Under the pieces are notes generated by a model. That model ran no database searches. It had not been told where the DNA came from and was given only the letters and a program-made list of their open reading frames with translations. Positions 1 to 7,597 of a stretch of 64,000 nt of DNA are shown here, in pieces (positions within the stretch are counted from its first letter, which is position 1; every line of letters starts with the position of its first letter). Origin of the DNA: Rhodococcus sp. HM1 (GTDB lineage Bacteria > Actinomycetota > Actinomycetes > Mycobacteriales > Mycobacteriaceae); contig NZ_JALPTB010000001.1 in the NCBI RefSeq assembly GCF_023218075.1, forward strand, positions 124,001 to 188,000, in the 5' to 3' direction. The translations under genes and the position numbers were made by a program.

Positions 1-1326
1 CGCGCCGCGCACGGCGTCGACGAATCGCTGCGCCATCGAGGGGTGCCCGGCCCAGTGGGTGTGCAGGTACGACGCGTGCAGCGTCGCGGTCGCGAACCCG
101 TCGGGTCGCCCGTCGAGCAGCCAGGCCGGATCGGTACCGGAATCGACGGTGGTGCGGTGGAATTCGTGGCCGGTCACGCGAGTACCGGTCACGGCGAGAA
201 GGTGGTCGGCGGGCGCGATCGCGGTGCGGTAGCCGAGGGTCAGGCGCGGCGTCATCCGGGCGGAGGCGTCGAGCACCCCGACCATGTCGGCGCCGTCGAC
301 ATCACGGCACAGATACAGCAATCCCGCGCACTCGGCGACCGTCGGGACCCCGGCGGTGATCGCACTCCGCAAATGGTCGCGCAGAGGTGTGTTCGCGGAC
401 AGGTCCGCGGCGTGCACCTCGGGGAATCCGCCACCGAGGTAGATGCCTGCGGTGCCCTCGGGAAGCTGTTCGTCGCGCAGCGGATCGAACACGACCGTGC
501 GACATCCCGCGGCGCGCAGCATCTCTTCGGTCTCGGTGTAGCGGAACGTGAAGGCGCGACCGCCGGCGATCGCGACGACCGGACCGTCATCCTCCGTGCC
601 GGCGCCGGGGGACCACGGCTCCGCGTGCAGATCCGGTGCGCTGCGGGCGATCCGGACGATCTCGGCGAGGTCGACGTGCGCGGCGATCCGGTCCGCGAGC
701 CGGTCCAGCTGCCCGGCCGCCTCGCCGCGCTCCTGCGCCGGCACCAGCCCCAGATGCCGGGACGGGGCGCTGATCCCGTCGTCGCGGTGCAGGACGCCCA
801 GCACGGGGATCCCGGTCGGTTCCAGCGCGGCGGTCACCTCGTCGGAATGCCTCTGCGACCCGGCCTTGTTGAGGATCACCCCGGCGATGCGGACGCCCCG
901 GTCGTAGGACGCCATGCCGTGTACGACCGCCGCGATCGACCGCGACGCGTGCGAGATGTCGACGACGAGCACCACGGGGGCCTGCAGGAGCGTGGCGGCG
1001 TGGGCGGTCGAGGCGAACCCGTCGGTACCGAGCATCCCGTCGTACAGGCCCATGACGCCTTCGACGATCGCCAGATCGGCACCGGCCGCTCCGTGCAGGA
1101 ACAGCGGCGCGACCAGGTCGGTGCCGACGAGGTGCGGGTCGAGGTTGCGGCCCGGGCGGCCGGTGGCGAGGGTGTGGTAGCCGGGATCGATGTAGTCGGG
1201 TCCGATCTTGTGCCCGGACACGACGTGACCGGCCACGCGGAGTGCGGCCATGAGACCTGTTGCAACGGTGGTCTTTCCGTGCCCCGATGCGGGAGCGGCG
1301 ATCACCAGCCGCGGTATGGCTACCAT
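1..1326 (-). CDS. cobB: Cobyrinic/hydrogenobyrinic acid a,c-diamide synthase, 3' end cut by window edge
   Basis: ATP- and glutamine-dependent amidation of the a and c side chains of the corrin ring, in the cytoplasm. The N-terminus reads MVAIPRLVIAAPASGHGKTT, a dethiobiotin-synthetase-like P-loop (ASGHGKTT) about 12 residues in. It is followed by GHKIGPDYIDPGYH, typical of CobB/CbiA. The C-terminal half has the class I glutamine amidotransferase signature: the GIYLGGGFPEVHA stretch and AECAGLLYLC, whose Cys is the expected nucleophile. 442 codons are visible without a stop, close to full family length (about 450-470), so little is missing. The start at 1326 is chosen because upstream in-frame extension is blocked by stops in the tandem repeat. 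It is the last gene of the block chelatase-cobO-cobB, 49 bp after cobO. Confidence 0.93.
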   Translation of the reverse strand, partial: MVAIPRLVIAAPASGHGKTTVATGLMAALRVAGHVVSGHKIGPDYIDPGYHTLATGRPGRNLDPHLVGTDLVAPLFLHGAAGADLAIVEGVMGLYDGMLGTDGFASTAHAATLLQAPVVLVVDISHASRSIAAVVHGMASYDRGVRIAGVILNKAGSQRHSDEVTAALEPTGIPVLGVLHRDDGISAPSRHLGLVPAQERGEAAGQLDRLADRIAAHVDLAEIVRIARSAPDLHAEPWSPGAGTEDDGPVVAIAGGRAFTFRYTETEEMLRAAGCRTVVFDPLRDEQLPEGTAGIYLGGGFPEVHAADLSANTPLRDHLRSAITAGVPTVAECAGLLYLCRDVDGADMVGVLDASARMTPRLTLGYRTAIAPADHLLAVTGTRVTGHEFHRTTVDSGTDPAWLLDGRPDGFATATLHASYLHTHWAGHPSMAQRFVDAVRGA

Positions 1327-1383
1327 GCTGTGCCTACCATGCTGTGCCTACCATGCTGTGCCTACCATGCTGTGCCTACCATT
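1321..1383. repeat. 14-bp tandem repeat (4 copies plus partial) between cobO and cobB
   Basis: The unit TACCATGCTGTGCC occurs four times without a mismatch at 1321-1334, 1335-1348, 1349-1362 and 1363-1376, then a partial copy TACCATT. It fills the whole cobO-cobB spacer, overlapping the cobO stop codon (1376-1378) at one end and the cobB start (1324-1326) at the other. On the minus strand each unit contains an ATG. Because 14 is not a multiple of 3, the upstream copies open short frames that stop within a few codons, so only the last ATG reads into cobB. Confidence 0.97.
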
Positions 1384-1990
1384 CGATGCCCTTCTGGCCC
1401 TTCTGCCCGGCATCCATCGGATGCTTGATCTTGGTCATCTCGGTGACCAGGTCCGCCGCGTCGACGAGCTTCGGGTGGGCGCGGCGACCGGTGATCATCA
1501 CGTGCTGATGTCCGGTGCGGTGGACGAGGGTGTCGACGACCTCGTCGATGTCCACCCAGCCCCAGTTGATCGGGTAGGTGAACTCGTCCAGCACGTACAG
1601 CCCGTGCTGTTCGGCCTCGAGCCTGCGCCGGATCTCCCGCCATCCGGCGAGGGCGTCGGCGGCGTGGTCCTTCTCGGTGCCGTCCTTGCGCGACCACGAC
1701 CAACCCGACCCCATCTTGTGCCATTCGATGGCCCCGCCGGTGCCGTCTTCGTCGTGCAACGCCCCGAGCGTCTCGAACGCGGTCTGCTCGCCGAGCCGCC
1801 ACTTCGCGGACTTCACGAACTGGAAGACCGCGACCGACCAGCCCTGGTTCCAGCCGCGCAGCGCGAGACCGAACGCGGCCGTCGACTTGCCCTTGCCGTC
1901 GCCGGTGTTGACCATGAGCAGCGGCCGGTGCCGGCGTTGCCGGGTGGTGAGACCGTCGTCGGGTACCGCGATCGGTTGTCCCTTCGGCAT
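1376..1990 (-). CDS. cobO: Corrinoid adenosyltransferase (cob(I)yrinic acid a,c-diamide adenosyltransferase, CobA/CobO/BtuR type)
   Basis: Transfers the 5'-deoxyadenosyl group from ATP to reduced corrinoid. The 204-residue product has the family's modified P-loop NTGDGKGKSTAAFG at about residues 30-43, a GWSVAVFQFVKS segment, a LYVLDEFTYPINWGW Walker B-like segment and a HVMITGRRAHPKL motif near the C-terminus, all diagnostic of the CobO/BtuR family. The ATG at 1988-1990 shares its first base with the TGA of the upstream chelatase gene (TGATG arrangement), so translation is probably coupled. It belongs to the riboswitch-controlled chelatase-cobO-cobB block. The final codons read GIEW and run into the tandem repeat. 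Confidence 0.96.
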   Translation of the reverse strand: MPKGQPIAVPDDGLTTRQRRHRPLLMVNTGDGKGKSTAAFGLALRGWNQGWSVAVFQFVKSAKWRLGEQTAFETLGALHDEDGTGGAIEWHKMGSGWSWSRKDGTEKDHAADALAGWREIRRRLEAEQHGLYVLDEFTYPINWGWVDIDEVVDTLVHRTGHQHVMITGRRAHPKLVDAADLVTEMTKIKHPMDAGQKGQKGIEW

Positions 1991-3900
1991 CAGGCGGCTC
2001 TCCCTCGGATCGCGGTGGTGATGGCGTCGGCCTGCACGTCGCCGACCGCGACGTACTCGGCACCCAGACGTTCGGCGAGATGTCGTGCGAGTCCCATCCG
2101 GAACCGGCCGGTCTCCGAGTCCAGAACCACGGAGGAGATACCCTGTGCGGCAATGAGTTCGGCGGCTGCGAGCGAACGGTTCACGGCGTCGGGCCCGGCG
2201 GTGGCGCGACCGTCGGTGACGACGACGAGCAGCGCCCGCCGGTCTGGATCGCGCAGGCGGTGCCGTCGAATGGTCTCGGCGGCCTCGTGCAGCCCCTCCG
2301 CCAGCGGCGTGCGGCCGCCGGCGGGCAGTTCCCGCAACCGGGTCGCGGCGACGTCGACGGAGTTCGTCGGAGGCAGCAGCAGGTGCGCGCCGTCGCCGCG
2401 GAAGGTGACGAGCCCGACGGTGTCGCGGCGGCGGTAGGCGTCGAGCAGCAGCGACAGGATCGCGGTTTTCACCTGCGTCATCCGTGCTTTCGCGGCCATC
2501 GACCCGGAGGCGTCGACGCACAGCAGCACCAGGTTGGCTTCCTTGCCTTCGATGACCTTCCGCCGCAGCTCCCACCCGTGTGCCTTTGTGGCGGTCCCAG
2601 CCGCCACAAAGGCACACGGGCGGGCGGCGGTGGCGCGGATGGTCGCGGGCAGGTGGATCGGGCCGGAGTCGCCGTTGTGCTCCCCGACCGTGCGGCCGAT
2701 CGTGGTGCGCGCCCGCGATCTGCGCCCCGCCGCTCCGCGACCGGTCCGGTCCGCGGCCAGCAGGCGGGCACGATAGGGCTCGGCGGGAGCCGTCACCGTC
2801 GTCTCCGCAGGCCGACCGGGGGAATCCGGTGCGGCGGCGTCCGAACCCTCGCAACCACCGCTCGGATCGTCGTCGGGATCGTCGGGTCCGCCGTCCTCGT
2901 CGGCGAGGAGGTCGTCGAGCAGCCGGTCGTCCATCCCGGGGGAGTCGAACGGGTTGCGGCGACGCCGGTGCGGCAGCGCGAGTTTCGCCGCGACCGCGAT
3001 GTCCTCGCGGGTCACCTCGTCACGCCCGCACCACGCGGCGTGCGCGACCGCGGCCTTCGCGGTCACCAGGTCGGCGCGCATCCCGTCGACGTCGAACGCC
3101 GCGCACACCTCGGCGATCGCGACGAGCGCGGCATCGGGCAGGAGCACGCGCGGGAGCCGGAGCCGGGCATCGGCGATGCGACGCGACAACGCGGCCTCGG
3201 CGTCGGACCACTTTGCGACGAATCCGTCCGGGTCGGCATCGAACGCCAGGCGACGCCGGACGATCTCCGCACGCTGCGCGGGATCACGCGGCGCCGCGAC
3301 CTCGACGGTGAGCCCGAACCGGTCCAGCAGCTGCGGCCGCAGCTCGCCCTCCTCCGGGTTCATCGTCCCCACCAGGACGAATCGGGCCGCGTGCGTGACG
3401 GAGACGCCGTCGCGCTCGACGGTCGAACGGCCCATCGCGGCGGCATCGAGCAGCAGATCGACGAGATGGTCGTGCAGCAGATTCACCTCGTCGACGTACA
3501 GCACGCCGCGGTGCGCGAGCGCGAGCAGTCCGGGCTCGTATTCCGCGGTCCCCTCGGCCAGCGCCTTGCCCAGGTGCAGCGACCCGGTGACCCGGTCCTC
3601 GGTGGCGCCGACCGGCAGTTCCACGAGCCGGGCCGGGCGGGTGTGCGCGGCGGCACCGGCGGGGTGCGGACCGTCGACGCACGCCGGATCCGGGGCTTGC
3701 GGATCGCACCCGAAACGACAGCCCGTGACCACGGTGACCTGCGGCAACAGTGCCGCCTGCGCCCGCACCATCGTCGATTTCGCGGTGCCCTTCTCGCCGC
3801 GCACCAGCACACCACCGATCGCCGGCGAGACGGCACACAGGGTCAGGGCCAGCGCCAGGTCGTCGGAGCCGACGACGGCGCTGAACGGATACACGTGCAC
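1990..3900 (-). CDS. Cobaltochelatase-associated AAA+/VWA subunit (magnesium chelatase ChlI/ChlD-like fusion)
   Basis: In actinobacteria this protein type is thought to replace CobS/CobT and energise CobN for cobalt insertion into hydrogenobyrinate diamide. The N-terminal ChlI-like AAA+ domain has a Walker A, RGEKGTAKST, at about residues 35-44 and a VLYVDEVNLL Walker B. A linker rich in Asp/Gly/Pro follows (LLADEDGGPDDPDDDPSGG). The C-terminal VWA domain has a MIDAS DASGSM near residue 462 and TDGRATAG further on. The GTG at 3898-3900 is preferred over upstream in-frame ATGs because GGAGG lies 5 nt before it and the upstream sequence is a riboswitch. The length is 636 aa. Oddity: about 15 residues just before the VWA domain (PCAFVAAGTATKAHG, about 428-442) are encoded by a perfect 46-bp palindrome. 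Confidence 0.9.
   Translation of the reverse strand: MHVYPFSAVVGSDDLALALTLCAVSPAIGGVLVRGEKGTAKSTMVRAQAALLPQVTVVTGCRFGCDPQAPDPACVDGPHPAGAAAHTRPARLVELPVGATEDRVTGSLHLGKALAEGTAEYEPGLLALAHRGVLYVDEVNLLHDHLVDLLLDAAAMGRSTVERDGVSVTHAARFVLVGTMNPEEGELRPQLLDRFGLTVEVAAPRDPAQRAEIVRRRLAFDADPDGFVAKWSDAEAALSRRIADARLRLPRVLLPDAALVAIAEVCAAFDVDGMRADLVTAKAAVAHAAWCGRDEVTREDIAVAAKLALPHRRRRNPFDSPGMDDRLLDDLLADEDGGPDDPDDDPSGGCEGSDAAAPDSPGRPAETTVTAPAEPYRARLLAADRTGRGAAGRRSRARTTIGRTVGEHNGDSGPIHLPATIRATAARPCAFVAAGTATKAHGWELRRKVIEGKEANLVLLCVDASGSMAAKARMTQVKTAILSLLLDAYRRRDTVGLVTFRGDGAHLLLPPTNSVDVAATRLRELPAGGRTPLAEGLHEAAETIRRHRLRDPDRRALLVVVTDGRATAGPDAVNRSLAAAELIAAQGISSVVLDSETGRFRMGLARHLAERLGAEYVAVGDVQADAITTAIRGRAA
2575..2620. 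repeat. Perfect in-frame palindrome inside the chelatase gene
   Basis: The left arm CCCGTGTGCCTTTGTGGCGG (2575-2594) and its exact reverse complement (2601-2620) are separated by 6 nt (TCCCAG). The hairpin would have a 20-bp uninterrupted stem. It lies within the coding sequence, in the linker just before the VWA domain, and keeps the reading frame. Arms of this length are otherwise seen in this window only between genes, where they act as putative terminators. Confidence 0.97.
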
Positions 3901-3946
3901 AAGATCCTCCACAGGCTCCCGCTGGGACGTTCTGTCCGGCAGCCGA

Positions 3947-4118
3947 ATCGAGGCCGGTATTCGGACTTCCCGGTCGAGCGCCGTGCGATCGCCTTCCCGG
4001 ACCGACGGTCCAGTGGCTGCGCTTACGCGCGTGATCGACGACTCCCGGGTCACCGCAGCGGGCCTGTGCCGGATTCACACCGGCTTCCCGATTATCCCCT
4101 GTGAAGGGGCACCTCGAT
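3947..4118 (-). ncRNA. Cobalamin riboswitch upstream of the chelatase-cobO-cobB operon
   Basis: Read on the minus strand it has the expected order of cobalamin aptamer elements. The P1 5' strand is ATCGAGG (4118-4112). Then come GGTGCCCCTTCACAGGGG and the core GGGAAGCCGGTGTGAATCCG, then the GCACAGGCCCGCTGCGGTGA segment. GCCACTGG and CCGGGAAGGC follow, then a variant of the B12 box (AGTCCGAATACCGGCC), and last the P1 3' strand CCTCGAT (3953-3947), fully complementary to the 5' strand. The start codon (3900) and its GGAGG follow 46 nt later, so the platform probably controls translation initiation or early termination. Confidence 0.95.
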
Positions 4119-4171
4119 TGTCACTACCGCCGCCGAGTGTAGCCGGAGAGTCTCGGTTATGGTTCACCGCC

Positions 4172-5383
4172 ATGGGTTCCTCGATCACCGTCGTCGGCGT
4201 CGGTGCGGACGGCTGGGACAGCATCACCTCCGAAGGGCAGGCGCAGGTGCTGCAGGCCGACGTGCTCATCGGCGGACGCCGGCACCTCGCACTGCTGCCG
4301 GACACGCCCGCTCTCCGCGAGCCGTGGCCGTCGCCGCTGCTCGCCGGTCTCGACGACCTGCTGGCGCGGCACGCCGGGAGCGACGTCGTCGTGGTCGCGT
4401 CCGGTGACCCGATGGTGTCGGGCATCGGCACCACGCTGATCCGCCGACTCGGATCCGGTGCCGTGCGGGTGATCCCGACGGTATCCTCCGTTGCGTTGGC
4501 CAGGGCCCGGATGGGTTGGGCCGCAGAGGATTGCGACACCGTCACCCTGGTGGGCCGCCACGTCGGCACATTGCGCCGCTATCTGACACGCGACCGCCGC
4601 CTCGTCGTATTGACCTCCGACGCCTCGGGTCCGGCGGAGGTGGCGCGACTGCTCGTCGACGCCGGTTTCGCAGACGCCCGCGTCACCGTGCTCGCAAACC
4701 TCGGACACCCCACCGACGAAACGCGCCGCGACGGGCGGGCCTCCGAGTTCGTCGACATGCCGGCCGCCGACCTGAACCTGCTGTGCATCGAATGTTGCGG
4801 AGCTGAAGGGCTTTCGACCACGCCGGGTCTGCCCGACGACTGTTTCGAGCACGACGGGCAACTCAGCAAACGTCCGATCCGCGTCGCGGCGGTGTGCGCG
4901 CTGGCCCCGAAGCCGGGTCAGCTGCTGTGGGACGTCGGGGCCGGTGCCGGGTCGGTGGGCATCGAGTGGGCCCGCACCGATCCGCGCTGCCGCACCGTCG
5001 CGCTCGAGCACAACGACGCCCGCGCCGACGCAATCGAACGCAACGCCGCCCGGCTCGGCGTCCCGACCGCGGTGCAGGTCGTGCGTGGTGACGCCCCCGC
5101 GGCGCTGACCGGACTCGAGACGCCCGACGCGATCTTCGTCGGCGGCGGGGGCAGCCGGCCGGGGGTGCTCGACACCTGCTGGGATGCGCTGCGCCCCGGT
5201 GGCCGCCTCGTCGCGCACGCGGTGACGCTGGAGACCGAGGCGGTGCTGGTCGAGTGGTGGAAGCGCCGCGGGGGAGAACTCACGCGGCTGTCGGTCGAAC
5301 ACGCCGCCGCGATCGGAACGTTCACCGGCTGGCAGGCGCTGCGTCCGGTGGTGCAGTGGAGTGTCGTGAAAGGTGAAAAATGA
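4172..5383 (+). CDS. cobL: Precorrin-6Y C5,15-methyltransferase (decarboxylating), CbiE-CbiT fusion
   Basis: Methylates C5 and C15 and decarboxylates the acetate side chain at C12 of precorrin-6B. The 403-residue product has an N-terminal tetrapyrrole methylase domain (CbiE, about 1-200) with VVGVGADGWDSIT and VVVASGDPMVSGIG. The C-terminal CbiT-type class I methyltransferase (about 215-400) has the SAM loop LWDVGAGAGSVGIEWAR and ALEHNDARADAIERNA. Length fits the fused CobL family. The ATG at 4172 is used although an out-of-frame ATG lies 13 nt upstream; no strong Shine-Dalgarno was seen at the usual distance. It is divergent from the riboswitch-controlled chelatase operon, and its stop overlaps cobM (ATGA). 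Confidence 0.95.
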   Translation: MGSSITVVGVGADGWDSITSEGQAQVLQADVLIGGRRHLALLPDTPALREPWPSPLLAGLDDLLARHAGSDVVVVASGDPMVSGIGTTLIRRLGSGAVRVIPTVSSVALARARMGWAAEDCDTVTLVGRHVGTLRRYLTRDRRLVVLTSDASGPAEVARLLVDAGFADARVTVLANLGHPTDETRRDGRASEFVDMPAADLNLLCIECCGAEGLSTTPGLPDDCFEHDGQLSKRPIRVAAVCALAPKPGQLLWDVGAGAGSVGIEWARTDPRCRTVALEHNDARADAIERNAARLGVPTAVQVVRGDAPAALTGLETPDAIFVGGGGSRPGVLDTCWDALRPGGRLVAHAVTLETEAVLVEWWKRRGGELTRLSVEHAAAIGTFTGWQALRPVVQWSVVKGEK

Positions 5384-6135
5384 CAGTACATTTCGTGGGA
5401 TCCGGCCCGGGTGCCGCCGACCTGCTGACGCTGCGGGCGGTTGCCCTGCTGCGCGAGGCGCCGACGGTGCTGTACGCGGGCACCTACCTGGACGAGGAGG
5501 TGCTGTCGCACTGCGCGGCCGGCGCCGAGCTGATCGACACCCGGAACCTCGATCTCGACGAGATCACCGCGCATCTCGTCGATGCGCACCGACGCGGACT
5601 CGACGCCGTGCGGCTGTGTTCCGGTGACCCGTCGCTGTATTCGGCGCTCACCGAACAGACCCGGCGACTCGACGCCGCGGGTGTGCCCTGGGACGTCACA
5701 CCGGGGGTACCCGCGTACGCCGCGGCCGCCGCAACCCTCGGAACCGAACTGACCGTGCCCGAACTCGCGCAGACCGTCGTGCTCACCCGCACGCAGGCCC
5801 GCTCCACCAAGATGCCCGACACCGAGGCGCTCGCGAAGGTCGCGGGGATTCACGCGAGTCTCGTTCTGCACCTGGCGATCACGCGGATCCGCATGCTCGC
5901 GGAGGAGTTGAGCGCAGAATACGGGGCGGACTGCCCGGCCGCGGTCGTGGCGTTCGCGTCCCGGCCGAATCAGGTGGTGCTGCGCGGCACGCTCGCCGAC
6001 ATCGCCGATCTCGTCGAGGCGGCGGAACTCAAGCACACCGCAGTCATCCTCGTCGGCCGGGCACTCGGCATCCGCGAGCAGGCGGACGTCGCGTGCTCAC
6101 ATCTCTACGATCCGGCGCGCGACCGGGTGCGCTGA
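5380..6135 (+). CDS. cobM: Precorrin-4 C11-methyltransferase
   Basis: SAM-dependent methylation of C11 of precorrin-4. The 251-residue protein is a single tetrapyrrole methylase domain. It begins VHFVGSGPGAADLLTLRA, the CobM/CbiF glycine-rich start, and contains VRLCSGDPSLYSALTEQ, DVTPGVPAYAAAAATLG, and ELAQTVVLTRTQARSTKMP, a stretch characteristic of CobM/CbiF. The ATG overlaps the cobL stop (ATGA at 5380-5383), showing a two-gene operon. The gene ends 14 bp before an inverted repeat that separates it from the convergent hydroxylase operon. A cobK gene, often adjacent in relatives, is not here. Confidence 0.95.
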   Translation: MTVHFVGSGPGAADLLTLRAVALLREAPTVLYAGTYLDEEVLSHCAAGAELIDTRNLDLDEITAHLVDAHRRGLDAVRLCSGDPSLYSALTEQTRRLDAAGVPWDVTPGVPAYAAAAATLGTELTVPELAQTVVLTRTQARSTKMPDTEALAKVAGIHASLVLHLAITRIRMLAEELSAEYGADCPAAVVAFASRPNQVVLRGTLADIADLVEAAELKHTAVILVGRALGIREQADVACSHLYDPARDRVR

Positions 6136-6148
6136 CCTGCCCCTCCGC

Positions 6149-6203
6149 CCGAGCGAGCGGTACACTCACTCGCTCAGATCGACTGAATGTACCGTTCGCT
6201 CGG
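6149..6203. terminator. Large imperfect palindrome between convergent cobM and coxS-like genes
   Basis: The arms start CCGAGCGAGCGGTACACTCA and its near-complement ends TGTACCGTTCGCTCGG; 20 of the outer 23 positions pair. The location between two convergent stops (6135 and 6247) fits a bidirectional terminator. The outer sequence matches the palindrome at 48001-48053 almost exactly, so it is a repeated element and not a unique terminator. Confidence 0.75.
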
Positions 6204-6246
6204 AAGAACGGGAGAGAAATCCCGGCCCCTGCCCTCGGCCCCTCGT

Positions 6247-6729
6247 TCAGTCGTCGGCAGCGACGGTGCCCACGGCCGCCTTCACGGCCGCGATGATTCC
6301 CTGATAGCCGGTGCAGCGGCAGATGTTCCCGGACAGCGCTTCCCGGATCTCGTCGTCGGTCGGGGACGGGTTGTCCCGCAGGAATGCGCTCGCGGTGACG
6401 ACGAAACCCGGTGTGCAGAAGCCGCACTGGAGACCGTGGTGATCGCGGAACGCGGCCTGGACCGGTGACAGCGTGCCGTCGGGTTCGGCGATCCCCTCGA
6501 TGGTCGTGATCTCGGAACCGTCGGCCTGCACCGCGAACACCAGGCACGCGCGGACCGCTTCCCCGTCGAGCATCACGGTGCAGGCGCCGCAGACCCCGTG
6601 CTCGCAACCGAGATGTGTTCCGGTCAAACCGCAGTCGACGCGAAGGAAATCGGCGAGGGTCAGCCGCGGAGGCACGGTGCGGCGAAAGCTCGTGCCGTTG
6701 ATCCGGACCTCGATGTCGACGTCAGCCAT
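6247..6729 (-). CDS. Molybdenum hydroxylase small subunit, two [2Fe-2S] clusters (CoxS/XdhA-like)
   Basis: The electron-transfer subunit of a three-subunit molybdo-flavoprotein of the xanthine oxidase/CO dehydrogenase family. The 160-aa length matches the family. The plant-ferredoxin-type cluster motif LGCEHGVCGACTV lies at about residues 40-52, with a further Cys at RACLVF. The second cluster motif is CGFCTPGF and GNICRCTGYQ in the C-terminal helical domain. The ATG at 6727-6729 is inside the 3' end of the medium-subunit gene (8-bp overlap), so the three genes form one coupled operon in the order large-medium-small. The substrate cannot be told from this subunit. Confidence 0.93.
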   Translation of the reverse strand: MADVDIEVRINGTSFRRTVPPRLTLADFLRVDCGLTGTHLGCEHGVCGACTVMLDGEAVRACLVFAVQADGSEITTIEGIAEPDGTLSPVQAAFRDHHGLQCGFCTPGFVVTASAFLRDNPSPTDDEIREALSGNICRCTGYQGIIAAVKAAVGTVAADD

Positions 6730-7597
6730 GCGTTGCCTCCTCCACGGCGCGCTGCCATGCGCGCGCCACCATTGCCGTGCCGACACGCTTGCGGTACTCG
6801 ACCGGACCGTGCAGGTCCTCGGAGATCGACTCGACACCGGCAAGAACGTCCCGGGCCACCATCTCCGGATCCTGCTCGGCCACAGCCCCGCCGGTGAGAG
6901 CCTGTTCGACGACGGTCGCGCGGGTTGCGGTGGGACCCAGCCCGAACGTGGTGATCGCACACCGTTCGATCGTCGAGTCCTCGGCGAGAGTCAACGCGAC
7001 CAGCGCACCCGCGACCGCGAAATCGCCGCTGCGACGGGTGAACTCCTCGATCGCGTAGCCGCTGCGGGCCGGTGCGACCGGGAAGGTGATACCGGTGATC
7101 AGTTCGTCCTCGGCGAGGTCGGTGCTCCACATGCCGGTGAAGAACTGCGACGCGGGGATCGTGCGGGTACCGCCGGGCGACAGCGTCTCGATCTCGGCGT
7201 CGAGTGTCAGCGCGACGGCCGGGTATTCGCCGGCGCCGTCCGCGTGGGCGATCGACCCGCCGATCGTGCCCCGGTTGCGGATCTGGAAGTGCCCGATCAG
7301 CGGGGTGGCGCGCGACAGCAGCGGCACCGCAGTCCGGATCTGCTCGGACCGGCCGACCGTGCTGTGCGTGGTACCGGCGCCGATCCACACCGAATCGCCG
7401 CGAACTTCGATGCCGCGCAAGGTCTGTACGCGGCGCAGGTCGACGAGGTGCTCGAACACGGCCAGCCGCAGGTTGAGCATCGGCATCAGGGACTGTCCGC
7501 CGGCGATGAACTTCGCTTCGTCGCCGAGTTCGCTGATCAGTGCGACGGCTTCCTCGGCGGTCGCGGGCGCGTGGTAGTCGAACGCTGCCGGTTTCAT
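6722..7597 (-). CDS. Molybdenum hydroxylase FAD-binding medium subunit (CoxM-like)
   Basis: Carries FAD and passes electrons from the iron-sulfur subunit to an acceptor. The 291-residue protein has the two FAD-contact motifs of the CoxM family: AGGQSLMPMLNLRLA near residue 32 and TIGGSIAHADGAGEYP near residue 110. A C-terminal CO-dehydrogenase flavoprotein domain follows (EEFTRRSGDFAVAGALV). The start ATG at 7595-7597 overlaps the stop of the large-subunit gene (ATGA). It belongs to the minus-strand operon 9933-6247. Confidence 0.92.
   Translation of the reverse strand: MKPAAFDYHAPATAEEAVALISELGDEAKFIAGGQSLMPMLNLRLAVFEHLVDLRRVQTLRGIEVRGDSVWIGAGTTHSTVGRSEQIRTAVPLLSRATPLIGHFQIRNRGTIGGSIAHADGAGEYPAVALTLDAEIETLSPGGTRTIPASQFFTGMWSTDLAEDELITGITFPVAPARSGYAIEEFTRRSGDFAVAGALVALTLAEDSTIERCAITTFGLGPTATRATVVEQALTGGAVAEQDPEMVARDVLAGVESISEDLHGPVEYRKRVGTAMVARAWQRAVEEATHG

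Noticed and set aside
1321-1383. CRISPR-like array
   Set aside because: The units are 14 bp, directly abutting and without spacers, so this is a simple tandem repeat.
2080-4104. Long plus-strand open frame opposite the chelatase gene
   Set aside because: Its protein is Arg/Gly/His-rich without any domain, as expected for the antisense of a high-GC gene; the minus strand encodes clear AAA+ and VWA domains behind a riboswitch.
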